NCBI GenBank assembly: GCA_008694505.1
Contig: VZDJ01000047.1
Coordinates: 3,437,717 to 3,501,716 of the forward strand
Source: Cyanoderma ruficeps
Taxonomy: Eukaryota > Chordata > Aves > Passeriformes > Timaliidae
Direction of reading: 5' to 3'
Length of the DNA stretch: 64,000 nt
Shown: piece after piece, positions 25,304 to 37,685 of the stretch
How positions within the stretch are numbered: the first letter of the stretch is position 1
Layout of the letters: each line of letters opens with the position of its first letter
Notes under the pieces: model-generated
Databases searched by the model: none
Seen by the model: only the letters and a program-made list of their open reading frames with translations
What the model was told of the DNA's origin: nothing
Program-made: the position numbers and the translations under genes

Positions 25304-25374
25304 TTTAGTTCCCTTCCCAGGCATGTTTTTGTTTTATTTTAGTTCCCTTTAGTTCCCTTCCCAGGCATGTTTTT
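25304..25374 (+). repeat. 27-bp direct repeat, period 44
   Basis: TTTAGTTCCCTTCCCAGGCA and the following TGTTTTT occur at 25304 and again at 25348 without mismatch. A third partial copy (TTTAGTTCCC) sits between them at 25338-25347. This is a local tandem duplication. Confidence 0.85.
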
Positions 25375-27342
25375 ATTTGCTAACTTGCTTTCAACTAACT
25401 CGGTGCTAGAGGTGTGCCTCCAGTTGTTACAGGAAGTTTCTGACAACCTTCAGGTGTTTCTGAAGATGAAGTTAGGAAAAGTCATTAGCTTATTGAGCAA
25501 CAAAAAACATATTTAACATAATATAGCACGCTTTTACTCTGTGAGGGAAAGAAAATAGTCGATGAGGGTTTGGATGCACGTGTCTGTTGGAAATTCTCTG
25601 AAACATGACCACAAGCCAAAACCACGGAATTCTTCAAGGAAAAGTGTTGTTGTGTAATTCCACGGTCTCTCACAGTGGGTGCTCCCTCTACTTGTCATTA
25701 TAATGTCAATATTCAGAGGATGAAGGGGACAATCATGTATCTAAGGAAGACGAAAAGAAGATTCGTAGTTTTCATGCAGATTGCACAGTTTGCATTTGAA
25801 AAGCTGGTCGAAGAGCCTGAAGGTATTTCCTCTGCTCAGCAAAGATAAAAATTAAAAGGTTATCCATAAAATGGAATTACTGACTTCTCATCTGTTTCTC
25901 AATTTCTGTCTTTTTATGTTAAGAACTAAAAAAGAAACTAAGAATGGAAGAGAAAGAAGATGTAAAAACTTAAAATGGAAACAGGAGAAAGGGGAAGGAA
26001 AAGGCAGCTTGCTCTCTCTCAAAATCTGATTCTGTAATCCTTTACAGTTTGAATATTGTCTACAGCTTGCAATCACCTGGGTTTCTTGACTATTTTCACC
26101 AGGAATTTTTGGATTGGAGAACATCAAGTGTTTAAACAGGATTGGGCTCCAAGGCTCTGTTCCATATAGTTTCCATTAATATGAGTAAAAACATTACTGA
26201 ATTTCCCAGGTATCAGCATGACAACAGCTGCTCACAGTGGCTTGCTTTATGCACTGTTATTGGGAAATACTTTTAAAATGAAAACCTTTTCTGAGCACTA
26301 CCCAGTTACCGTGATAAATTTCCATTTCCAGCCCCGTTTGTAGCAGTGGAAGTGCAGCAGTGATTTACATCATCACTGTCAAAAATGCTGATTGACAGGG
26401 AAGTGGGTGCCTCGTCCAAAAAAGCAATTGCTGACAGTGACTGTTTCTTTAATTATCCATGATGATTTAGGTAGGTTAGCCAGCATGCTCCAGGAATTTG
26501 GTATTTGCTGCCTTGGTTTTGTCCTAGTCCTTTTAAGATAAGAGCGCAACAGCTTTTAACAGATCCTGTTATTTTTATGTCTCAATGTTGTGGACATACA
26601 TGAAAAATGTGAGATCATGGGGCCAGATCGCATGATCATACCAGTAAGAAAAGTATTTATACTTAATCAATTTAATTTTCACTGGAAAAAGAGGATGTGG
26701 CAGCTGCAAGGAGCTGCTAATTTTATCTAGCCCCCAGTAGATGGAAATATTGCTACAATTTTTGTGATTTCAATAGAATGAAGTTTCTCTGTTTCAGGGC
26801 CCTCATGATTCTTTCCTCCTGCCTTAGACTTTAACTTGTTGACAACCATAAATCATCCTAGCTGGTATCGTAAATATTATTGCAGAATACAAATCTGATG
26901 CCTTTTCTGGCTCTCATTCGTTATTCATGTTTATTGAAGTTATACACATATATTGGTTAATGTGGAAAGAGGCATTTCTAATTATGTTCAGAATAGAACT
27001 AATCTACGAAGATTAATCTAACAGAACTAAACTGGGCTGGTCATCTGGTAATGACAAACTGATATAAAAGGAAGGAGGAAAAACTTCATTTGGTTTCTAG
27101 TTTTGATTTATGCCTCAGTTGTATAACGAATTATTTGGTGGGAGGGGGAGACAGCAGTAGAAATTAGGGGCCATCAAATATTTCACTTTGTGTTATGTGC
27201 CCTTAAACGTTAAACTTAAAATGTTGCTATTAAATGAAGAAGGAATGGAGGTTCCTTAGAATTATTTCACTGTGGTCACTCTCACTAAAGAAAGGTAAAT
27301 AAAAGATGTAATATGTCTCTGTCTGAATATATATAAACATAT

Positions 27343-27425
27343 AGGAATAGAATAAAAATTAGAAAAAAATTAAAAATTAGAAAATATTAGCAAATAATAG
27401 GAGTAGAATAAAAATTAAAAAAAAT
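27343..27425 (+). repeat. A-rich duplicated segment
   Basis: AATAGAATAAAAATTAGAAA and its near copy AGTAGAATAAAAATTAAAAA occur about 57 bases apart in an A-rich tract. It is probably slippage or a small duplication in low-complexity DNA. Confidence 0.65.
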
Positions 27426-28985
27426 GGATAGGTTGATGTCCTTGGCACGCTTGCTTACTGCCACGTGTGTAGGTTGAAAAGGTATGGGGAGAATAAAATT
27501 TTAATTCTGCTCCTGCAAAATAAATCCTCCAGGAGCCCAGTAGTTTTAGATGTATTTTGGATACCAGCTCAGGAGGGGGAAAGACCTTTCAATAAAAGCT
27601 CTCTCTCAAATGCCCAGGTTAAGATGATGAATTCTCCTGGTTGGTTTCACCCTTCCTGCTTAAAATTCTGTTCCATCAGACTGGGAATGAAGGTGCTTTG
27701 ATGCTACATATGCTCAGCCTTCCTAAGTGTAACAATAAATACATTTGCTGTCTGTGGACCATGGGAGAGGATGAGAGGAGACGCCAGGGGAGCTGTGGGA
27801 GAGATTTACTTGCTGATGAAATAGTCCATGAGCAAAATAAAGGATAAACCTGCATAAATTATTTGCAGCAGTGGCTTGGTTTCCAGCTGCACTGGCAATG
27901 AGGTGATATGTTTCAATATCATTTATGAATTAATTTAGGAAGGCCTACAGTATTTAAAAAGCTGATGAGAAGGTCACCAGTGTAAAACTGCTTTGAAAAA
28001 CCCAGCATGAGTTTTTTTTCACAGAGATCATCAGATTCCACCATGCTTTTCAAATGCTGTGCTTTTGAGAACTCTATTCTCGTGTTAAATTGTTCATAAT
28101 TTTGCTAAAACTTTACGTGGTTAGAACAGAAAAGTGTGCTCATACCAACGGATATTTTAAAGTGTTAAAATTGTTTCTCATCCAGTTTTTAAGCCAAAAG
28201 AAAAAGAATAATGAAATACTGCAAAATGTCTGTACGTTAAAATGTTATTTTTGAAACTTTGAAACAATTTGAACAGATGCATTAAATTCACACACCAAAG
28301 CCTTCTATGCTTTTGTACATTAATCTCTGCTTTGAGCACTGCCCAAAGCTGCTTTCCTCTCCCAGGGAGATCAGTATTAGTGGATTCCCAACAAAGTTAA
28401 TTTTAGGGTCTGCTTCTCCAGCCATTGTGGGCTACTCCATTTCGTGATGGTTTAACAGTAAAACAGAGACGTATTTCCTTCAGAAAGCAAAGGTGTGTTT
28501 TCCTCTAAGGTGTATTTGCCCTCAGAATTAGAGCCCAAGGCCTGTTGCTGGTTTTTGGTGCTCAGTTCTATGGATGCACTTGAACAGCATCCACAGATGG
28601 ATGTTATTCCACAGCTCTGTGGGTGCTTGGCCACAAAATGAGTCTTGATTCCTCAAGAAAATGAAAAAAGCTTGATCTGCCTTGAGCCGGGGTACTCAGG
28701 CTCGTTTTAACTGCTGGCCTTTTTCTTGTTTCTTGTTCCCTGATGCATTTTCACTCATAGATTTTCCTTCTATGCAATCAGACCATGTGTCTGATTTTTG
28801 GGGTGGTGTCAGGCACATGAGTCTGCAATTGCTTACAGTGGCATCCAGTTTTTGGATTGTTGAAGGAGACAGGAGAAACAGGACTTTTGTTATTTATCTT
28901 GTTTTCAGTTATATGTAGATTAATTTTACACTTTTCAGTGGAGTTTACTTAGAGGTGTGGGTAGCCACTAGGAAAAAAGTAAATT

Positions 28986-29011
28986 CTTTGCATACAATAC
29001 TGTATGCAAAG
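28986..29011. repeat. Inverted repeat with 11-bp perfect arms (octamer-like)
   Basis: CTTTGCATACA at 28986-28996 is exactly reverse-complementary to TGTATGCAAAG at 29001-29011 with a 4-nt spacer. Each arm includes TTTGCATA/TATGCAAA, seven bases of the POU-factor octamer. The arrangement resembles a palindromic POU dimer site; binding is inference only. Confidence 0.7.
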
Positions 29012-29598
29012 GAGGTTTTGTCAAGGGCTTTATTTTTATTATACTGTCAAAATCAAAGCTTCCCTAGGAAGAAGGGAAAAAAACCTGGTTGGTCGTGTCT
29101 CTATGCCAAAGTTATTTGAGGGAAGTAGAATAGCAAGTGATTGGACAAAATAGTGGTGCAAACTCGGGAGAAAAACATATGCATATCTTAAGAAAAAACC
29201 AGAAAATTATGCTCTGTTGGCTTTATGTGTTATCAAGAGGCACCTTAAACAAGGTGAAATTTGTCCTTTCTTGTGGACTACGACCAAGGAGAACTAATTA
29301 TCAGGAAAAGTTCTCTCCTGTGGACTCACAATCAGTCTTTAGGTCAGAAAAAACGATAATGGAGAAGTGTGGTTATTAAGTCTAATGCCTGGTTCCTAGA
29401 GAATAAATCTGAGAGGTCATTCAATGGGGTATTATCAGACAGAAGCTTTCAAGCCTGCAGATTGTGATTTGGTTAATAAAACATGCTGAATATTTAACAA
29501 ATTTGCATCATGTACGCTTCCCTTATCGCTGTTGAATCATTAAATGAGAAAATGTAACTCCCAAGAAACTGTAAAACGGGGATGGAAGTGAAACTCTT

Positions 29599-29648
29599 NN
29601 NNNNNNNNNNNNNNNNNNNNNNNNNNNNNNNNNNNNNNNNNNNNNNNN
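29599..29648. other. Assembly gap of 50 N
   Basis: Fifty N are present, a round number typical of a placeholder. The gap is followed at once by a run of about thirteen A, so sequence of unknown length may be missing and the poly(A) may be the end of a repeat lying in the gap. Confidence 0.98.
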
Positions 29649-32600
29649 AAAAAAAAAAAAATCCTCAAAACCTATTTAAAGAATTTTTGTAGGCAGGGAG
29701 TGCTGCTAAAGCATTTTTCCTGCAGGATTTGGGAAGAGAGAGAGCGCAGAGAATGGCTGAGGCTGAGGGTGCTGTGGCTCTGCCACGGGTGATTCCTGAC
29801 AATGGTTTTTAGTGCCTCCTACTGAACATGCACACTTGAGGTCAGGAAGTGCTGGCAGACGCTGTTTTGACAATTCATCCTCTACCAGATTTGGAAAATG
29901 TAGCAGAAGAGATGGGTTTTGGGGGATTGGGGTGTGGTGGGGTAATGAAGAGTGATGTGAGCAAGGAAAAGTCTTACCCAATCTCTGCACTTCAAGACTG
30001 GCCATGGCATGCTTTTGTTGTTGTTGGATTTTTTTTTTTTTAAAGGTTGATAAACCTTTATCTCAAACGTTTGGACTTTTTTTTGTTGCTGTTGATTTTA
30101 GTTTTGCTTTTTTGTTGTTTTTCAATAATTCTGGGATGAGCTTCCACAAGCCTCATAAGCCACCCACTGAATTCCTTTCTAGCATTGTTGTTAGGTGCTT
30201 AATTTTGAACCTCCTTGCTGCCTAAATAAATTTATTGAATCTGACCATGCAAATCAGTTCATCGCCCCACTTTCAGAATTTTAGAACAGGGTATTCTTCA
30301 TTCTTCGTGTCTTTCCTTATGTGCCAGCAGGTTTTCCTTATCGAATGATTCTTCCTGTTCCCCTGTGGGCAGTTTCCTGCCCATTTTTGGAAGGGTCCTG
30401 CCCTTTGAAGGGAATATCTGGAATTGAAATTAGGTTTCAAAGAGATTGAAGGCTTTTATGAAATTTCAGACATGTGCTCTTGAATGCCTTTGAAAATTTG
30501 AGTCCAGTGGCCCACAGAATCCAAAGCATCTCCTCTACACAATGCTGCCTGCTGTAAGTTATTTTAATGGGCAGGTAGAGTGGAAAAGAATTTTTCTACT
30601 TTGAGTCACCAGTACAAATTTTCCTTATTTTTTTAAATTTATGGATTAAAGTGTAATATCTATATTAAAAAAACCCTATTTGTTGTCTTGTGTCCCTCCT
30701 GCCTTTGACAAAAAGCGAACGTGTCACAGCTCCCTCTGATTTTACAGAGGTGTTGGAAGGAGAAACAAACATTTTTCTTTGCTGAAGGGAGAGAGTTTTA
30801 GAACATTTTTAAAAAATTGTTTCAAATAGAGAAGTTTGTTAAAGAAAAAAAGATTATATTTAAGCCATAGTTTTTCTTTTAGCAAAGGATTAATTAGGAA
30901 ACAATGTAGAGAGGCAGCATTAATTTAAAATTAAGGTGCTTCACTTAAATTTAGAAAAAATTATAGGTTTTATTCTTGAGCTTTTCTGAGAGTGTGGTGT
31001 GATTTGAGGGGCGAGTTTTTATCTCTCTTTTCTCACTGTGAAAATGCCCATATTCCTGTAAACTGATTTTATGAAATAATTTTCAGCTTCTTTTGGAATG
31101 AACTTTTGATTTGAGGTATGTTCTTAAAGCAGCCCTTTTTTTAAAACAAAAAATTCCTCACAAAGAATAGAAATTAACTAAAGAACATAACATTGGCTGG
31201 GTTCTCCTGGATTGTGACGTGCAACTCAAGCTTTTTTGTTATTTGTCGAATAATTCTGGTGCACTGAAGTATGTAGAAGTGAGGATTGGTGTTTTCCAGG
31301 GGAATTTTAGCTGGTTGGAAATGGAATTGTTTGGCTGTTTTGTTTTAATGATAGTGAGAAAGCGAATCCAGGCGAGTGTTGTCGAGCTGTAAAGGTAGGC
31401 CTCAAACTTGGCCCAAAGTTTTGGGGCTGAAGAATCTCTGTAGGAGCAGGAGGAGCAGTCAGAGCTGAGCCAGCTGAAACATTTCCACAGCCTTGTCTGC
31501 TGCAGCCTGTGTTGGAACAAAGAAAATAATGTTAAAATGTTCTGTAGAGAGTGCAGGCCTTGTGCTGTAGGCCGCGTCGGATGGGAGTTCATTCAGGGTT
31601 CAGCTCTTGATCTGGTTCTTTTTGATGTCAATGTTTAATTTTGTCAAGGGAACAGGAGAATATGCCACTGCCAAAGCCAGGGATGCTGTTGATATTCCAC
31701 TTGATCTCCAGCATCTTGTTGTAAATGTAAATCCTTGGCAGACATGACTGGCATTGAATGACTACAATACATCCTATTTGTATCTTGGGATGCTGTGGTG
31801 ACAAGAAAATGGCAAAGTAGAAGCTTTATTCGGACATAAGGTTTGTACTGCCTTTAAGATAAAGTTCCTGAAGAAAGGGCTTTGTGAATTAAAATTTTTA
31901 AATAAATTGTGGAGTTTTTGCAAGGGTTTTTTTTTTTTTTTCTGTTGACAACAAACGTTCTACAAAGCAGCAAAATCTTTTTTTCTCGTGCACCAAAGCA
32001 AAGAGGTTCTTGCATTTCGGTGTTTGAAAGTTGTTAGAAGTGTTATTTATTAGTTGTCTGAGATACAAATAGAAGCCATTAGAGCAAATGAGCTCCTAAT
32101 TAAAAGAAGGCAAATTGTTGTTGTTGGGTATTGAAAGAGGAGAAATACAACGTACAACTGGGAACTTTTTTGTCTGTACAGTTTTATTGGATATGCTAGA
32201 AAGAAAGTGGTTATCTGCCTTATAAACCCTGAGAACAAGGCCACAAGTTTTAATTAACAAATCCAAATCAGTTGTTAAGTTCTTGCTGTTATAAATACTA
32301 AAGGTTGACTGCTGAAGTTCTAGAAAATTAACTAGAAATGTTTTATGGTTTGGTTTTAAAGAGACTATTCTGGGCATGTACAGCTGGAAGGATCATAAAT
32401 AAATATTTTAAATATGTCATTAAATAAATACTTTATGTTCCCAGGTAATTGTGTAGGAGATAACTGGCTCAGAATTCAGGTAGTTTTTGTGCCTGTGCCT
32501 CATAACCAGGAGAATTTTTATTGTGCCTTATTAAAAACTTAAGTGGAATGATTGGAGTCTGCTAAACCACCTCCCCAATCCCCAAAATGTGAATGTCCCA

Positions 32601-33844
32601 AGTTCCGGTGATAGCAAGAGATTGAAGTGAAGCCAGTCAAAAATTTGTTTTTTGCTTTTTCTTCTACTCTGAAGCAGCCTGCAGTGTGTTTGATTTGCTT
32701 TAAAATTATTAAAAGGGATTAATATAAACATTTCAATTAACAATTGACATCTGTCAGTCCTCATGTCAGTAAACTTTGGTTTAGTATCAAATCAGAAAAA
32801 AGAAAAAATCACTTTGACTTGTGGTGACCAGGGCTCTGCCACCTTCAGGCCTATTCTGTTGTCAGCTTTTGCACAGCGGGAAGCTGATGTGCAACACGAA
32901 TTTGTTGTCACTTCTTTCCGATGACTCTCCTTGTTTGTGCTGTTGGTGCTCAATTTTACAAGGTAGTTTTTTGTTTCAGAGGAGTTACTGCGGTGTAATG
33001 TTAATTTAAGCCATGGCTTATTGTTATGGTGATTCTTTCAGATGGGCAAATGATGGGAAGGACTGTGAATCGAGGTTTGTTTTTTATTTAGATAATAAAA
33101 TTTGAAGGTGTGAAAGTACTCTGCAGCATTTTAGCACCTTGTGCTCTGCCCACGAACGAGAATTTTTAAAAATCAGTGTTCACAGTTGGACTTGAGCAGT
33201 TTAATAGTAATTCCTAGCGTTTCTTCAAAGTGCCTGTGCTTGCTGTAATGAGCTCCAGTCTGGCACATTCAGTTTGCTCAAAGCCTCGTGCAGGGATGCT
33301 GTGCTGTGCACACAGGGCCGTGCAGCTTTGGGAGGCAGCTTTGCAGGAACCTGCCTTGCATGCAGCAAAGCAGGTTTTCATCACATTGCCATCATTTATT
33401 CAAGGGATAAATAACGGAGCCTCGTTTGTTAGGCAGCATAAAGAGAGAGAAAGCAGATTTCTATTTAAACATTTATTCAAGGCGATGTAGGTGTTTTTAT
33501 TTCTACTGTTGCGCCGTACTGATTTCAGAAACTTTTTCTTTTTTTTTTTCTCAGTTTCTGTTTTCCACTTCTGCTTGTATTTCCTCAAACTTAAAGCTAC
33601 AATAAGAACATTTCCCCTCAATAGTGAAAGGAATCTACTGAAGGCTGACTGGATCCCTCTGTCAGAGAAGGGGAAGGGAATCTTTCCTCATAGAGGCTTG
33701 ACAAGCTGGTGTGAGGGCTTTAAAATAGAGGTGCCTGTGAAAGGGAATCTCAGTCCACCCCAGTCTGAATCCAGTGCCAGCAAGGGATGTCCAGAGGAAG
33801 AGGAGAATACTGTGGGTTTTTTCTCAGCTTCCAGGATTCCAACC
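29649..33844. other. Non-genic AT-rich sequence
   Basis: No gene is seen. A G/T-rich simple tract spans about 30014-30120 and a T-run lies at about 31926-31941. The longest frame is a 117-codon minus-strand one at 31239-31592, with no domain and no splice or poly(A) context. The 33620-33844 part lies immediately upstream of a CR1 and may contain its more diverged 5' continuation, but I could not confirm that. Confidence 0.55.
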
Positions 33845-34512
33845 TATTATGGCTCCCATTTTGAAAAAGGGAGGAAAAGGAAGGCTCAGGGAACGGGGCC
33901 AGTCACTCTCACCTCTGTGCCTGGAAAATGATGGAGCAGATCCTCCTGGAAGCTGAGAGGACACACAGAAAATGAGGAGTCCATTAGTGACAGCCAGTGT
34001 GGCTTCACTAAGGCCAAATTGTGCCTGGAAAACTTGGTGGTTTCATGGTGAGCCTGCAGCTTTGACGCATAATGGAAGAGTCACTGGCACCATCTGACAC
34101 AATCCTGCTCAGCATCCTGCCCCCCAAACTGGAGAGATGTGGGCTGGATGGATGGAGGGGGTCTGGGGTGACCTCAGAGCCCCTTCCAGTCCCTAAAGAG
34201 CCTCCAAGAGAGCTGGAGAGGGATTTTGGCAAGGGCAGGGAGGGATAGCACGAGGAGGAATGGCTTTAAATTGGAAAAAGGCAGGTTTAGGTTGGACATT
34301 AGGAAAAAAAATTCTTCCCTTTGAGAGTGGCGAGGCAGTGGAACAGTTTGGCAGAAAGGTTCTGGCCTTCTCTGGAAGTGTTCAAGGCCAGGTTGGATGG
34401 GGCTTTGAGCCACCTGATCTAACGGAAGGTGTCCCCCCTCTTTGGCAGGAGGATGGACCCTGGTGATCTTTACGGTCCCTTCCAACCCAAACCACTCTGT
34501 GATTCCGTGATT
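33845..34512 (+). mobile_element. CR1 LINE with internal deletion
   Basis: A plus-strand CR1 copy has two recognisable blocks. The first (about 33846-34149) is from the reverse-transcriptase domain. The second (about 34165-34512) is the 3' end: a segment ending AGAGAGCTGGAGAGGGA, then TTCAAGGCCAGGTTGGATGG, then GGTCCCTTCCAACCCAAACC, and the degenerate octamer tail ACTCTGTGATTCCGTGATTT. The sequence that normally separates them, the middle and end of ORF2, is absent, so the copy was deleted internally after or during insertion. It is inactive. It is more diverged than the copy near 18.7 kb, with several small frameshifts. Confidence 0.9.
33846..34150 (+). pseudogene. CR1 ORF2 reverse-transcriptase fragment
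   Basis: This fragment comes from the amino-terminal half of the CR1 reverse transcriptase (RNA-dependent DNA polymerase used for target-primed retrotransposition). Visible signatures, spread over different frames, are a PILKKG motif, PVTLTSVPGK, then a segment corresponding to the SQ.GFTK motif and, just before the break, one matching the LERCGLDGW region. The catalytic YxDD box lies downstream in intact elements and is missing because of the deletion. Reading-frame shifts occur between PILKKG and PVTLTS and further on, so it cannot be translated as one protein. A 146-codon plus-strand frame (33491-33931) runs into it by chance. Confidence 0.82.
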
Positions 34513-37504
34513 TGCTATTTCCAGACTGAAATCTCTTTGAATTTACAGATACTAAAACGATCAGTAGATAAAAAGGACTTTTGTTTTCTTGCAGATATCA
34601 CATAAATGTTAATTATTACACTTCTTTTTATTTTGCAGACCAAGCAGCGCTTTGCTAAGGGAGGCAAAAGTCTCCTGAAGGGAGAAATAATTTTTTTGAG
34701 ATTAAGTGTATCAGTTTTAGGCACAGATGATGTGGATATTTATGCTAATGGTGGCTGAGTCTTGGGATATGTGTACTGTGGTTGTCATTGGCAACTTAAC
34801 ACAGGGTTCTGTGGGTAATTGCAGCTGGTACCGTGTCTGACTGGTAAAAGCAGTATCATAGTTCTGTAGTTAGAAAAAGTGACTAATAGTAGGGTTTTTA
34901 ATGCCTCCCACTGCAAAACAGCGTGTCATTACAGCACTTTCTAAATATATCTCATCATGCATTTATCTTTTCCTGTGCTGATTGATTCCTTTTCTCCTGA
35001 GATGTATTTAAATGTCATTTTCTCTTTCAGTGGCAGACATGTTGGTAGTTTATCCTAGAAAGAAAATGACATCGAACAATATTTTGAAAAGAAAAGGTAG
35101 AAGAATTTCAAGTCAGTTTTGCTTCTGTGTTGGCAAGTGCTCGTTCTGGTATGATCTTTAATTTTTTAGTAAAAGGAAATACATTGATTTGAGGGGATAT
35201 TTGGGGAATATTGGCGGATTTTCCTGTAAATTTGCTTTCAATTGTCAAGGTAATGCATTGTTGCACTGCAAATGGTTGCTTTGCCATTTTTTTCTTTACT
35301 GTGACTGCAGAAAATATTTGATATGCCTGGAAAGGAAAAAGCTGAGTGCATCATTATGCCTTAACACCAGATCCATTCAATAACAGATGGCTATGCATGT
35401 TGAGTGTTGTTTTAAGCTATAATTGGATGTTTATGTAAGTATGCTTAGTCAAATACGTGTAATTAAGCTATCTCGTTAGGCAGGCTGATGCACAGGGCAG
35501 GCCAGGTCCCAAAGATGTCAAAAGTAATGGTTATACTGGACTTGTTCTGTTGAAACACTTACCTAAACAAAACCCAAATAGAAGCATCTGCTGTTTGTTG
35601 TTATTGCTGTTTACTGCAAGGCCTTCAAAATCAGATGGAGATGAAAATTAAATGACATAAACTGCCATGGGAGGTTTTGTCTGCTCTATTTTTAAACCTC
35701 AAACCATGGCATGTGTCTGAGAGAGGGAAAGGGAGTCACAAGTGACTTTTGTTCCTAACACAGCTGGTAGGTTCCTTATTGTAATGAGGTGTAATAGAAA
35801 TTTCTAGCTGAAGTAAATTGGTGGGCACTAAGAAGAGCTTTGAAAATTGATATGGTTGTCTGAAATCCATTCGGAGTGAGTAACATCCTGAACTCGCTGT
35901 GAACTTCAGGAAAACCACAATGAGCACAAGGTGTTCCTGCTTCTTGATGACCAGAACCCCCAAGGTGCAGAAATACCCATGTGTGCTGTGCTCATCTGCT
36001 CTTGCTGTGATGTGGAAGGAATGTTTTCTCCATGAGATAAAACGTTTTTGAGGTCCAGAGTTGGCAAGAGTACTGGGACATTTTTAGTCTGGTCACCTGT
36101 GAGGTGACCTGATTTATAATTATTTAGCATCAGGTTTTTTTTCTCTTAATTTTTCTGTTAATTTACCACTGCTGCTATGCTTTTAGAGAAAGCCTTCATT
36201 CTCCTCTCCTATTAGAGAAAAACAGCAATTTTGGAAGAGCTCCTCATGTTCAAACCAAGTTTAATTAGTTGCTATATTAACATGAAACTTGGTGTATATC
36301 TTTAAATTAATCCAAAGTACTGAACTTGTCAACACCATGAAAAATGTGTTCTGTACTTATATTTCTATTAAAATCACTTCAAAATGTGATTGTTAGTGAT
36401 TAACATATTCTTTATGGACTTGCCCAGGGAACAACGTTTACACACATAGGCCAAGGTGTTTTCTGTCATACAGTTCAGATTAAACACCTCTTTTACCCTC
36501 CATGTGACATGAGGATAGTAGAAAACAAGACCTGCATATTTCAGGTTTAAACCAGGAGGATTATTGCTTTGGATGCCTGCATGTTTTCGATGCACAAATC
36601 ACATGAACTTTTACCAGAAGCCCTCTTCTGGCAGAAGGTTTTTAATAATACCAATGTTTGATATTCTCTTCACACACTTTCCTGCATCCAGAGGGGTTTG
36701 CAGGAGGTACAGTGATCATCCATTCTTTCTCTTCTGTGATCCCCTAAAAGAACATTTGCTGGTGCTCTACCCATGGGTGGATTCTCTACTCTGGGTGCCC
36801 AACAGAACCTTTGCTTTTGGCTTTAGTTTTGGTTTATCTCCTCCCCAGAGAAATGAAGGATTATATCTAGCTCCTATGTCTTTGTCTCCTTGGAAGGTTT
36901 TCCTGTCTGTTTAGAACTGTGTGGCCTGAAATTTCTGTGTTGTTTTCCCCAGGAATTGCATAAGGATGATGCTGCGCTTCTGAATTATTTCTGAGAGGGA
37001 GATGCTTCCTAATTAAGTGTTTAAGCTCAGGCTTTCCAAGTATTTTGCTGCATCTAGTCTGGAGTCTTGAGCAGGCACAAGGTGATTTCAAGTTGCTGGG
37101 CAACCAGGAAATGCAGTAAATATGGAAAAATATCAGTATTTTCCCCCAGAACTATTCCCACGTCTTTATAAATTCTGACATACGGATTACTCTTGTTTTC
37201 TGTGCATCATCAGTAAGTTTAAAATGTCAGGGCTTTTTTTAAAAATTGATTTGATTTGCCTTCAAATGAAAAGACAACATATGTACCATTTTAATTGTTG
37301 TCATATTTAGATTACAGAACAGAATTACGGAATTTGGCTAGAAAACAATTTGTAGCTTTAACTCTTGATCTTGGTAATTTCAGGTACCTCACCTTCCATA
37401 TCTATCAATTTTCACTGAATATTGTTTGATACAAATGCTAAGCTGTAACTAGAATTTTGTCAGTGCCTGTGGGCACAGAAAGTCTGAAATTCTCCGTGCC
37501 CAGG
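34513..37504. other. Non-genic AT-rich sequence
   Basis: No gene or recognised repeat. Frames are at most 116 codons (36564-36914 plus) and lack domains. The AT-rich composition and absence of splice-flanked conserved frames argue for intergenic or intronic DNA. Confidence 0.58.
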
Positions 37505-37685
37505 GTTCCAACACCCCTGAGCCTCTTTTTCCCCAGGATGAAGCTCCAGCTCCCTCAGCTGCTCTGCCCCAGTGTGGGACCTTGGCTGCTGCTGCCCCCT
37601 CCAGCTCCATCCCTGCTGCCCTTGGGGTCCCCCCTGTTTGGGAAAGCCCCTGAGGACCCTGCTGGGTGCTCTGCTGTGAGCTAGA
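37505..37685 (-). mobile_element. Probable old CR1 fragment
   Basis: Within AT-rich surroundings this GC-rich block contains CCTGAGCCTCTTTTTCCCCA followed by a CCAGCTCCCTCAGCTGCTC segment. On the minus strand this corresponds to the part of CR1 ORF2 that encodes the LRELGLFSLEKR-like region, also present in the copy at 18551-18968. The remainder, rich in CTGCTGCCC, is too diverged to align by eye. Both ends are uncertain. Confidence 0.5.

Larger units (their letters stand above)
18969..29598. other. Non-genic AT-rich unique sequence
   Basis: About 10.6 kb with no gene, RNA gene or recognised transposon. It contains short local repeats (20503-20564 TATAAATATTT motifs, 21068-21124, 25304-25374, 27343-27425), a G/T-rich simple tract at 24255-24311 and an 11-bp-arm inverted repeat at 28986-29011. 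Open frames on both strands are at most 93 codons and have no domain. The interval ends in the 50-N gap. Confidence 0.58.
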
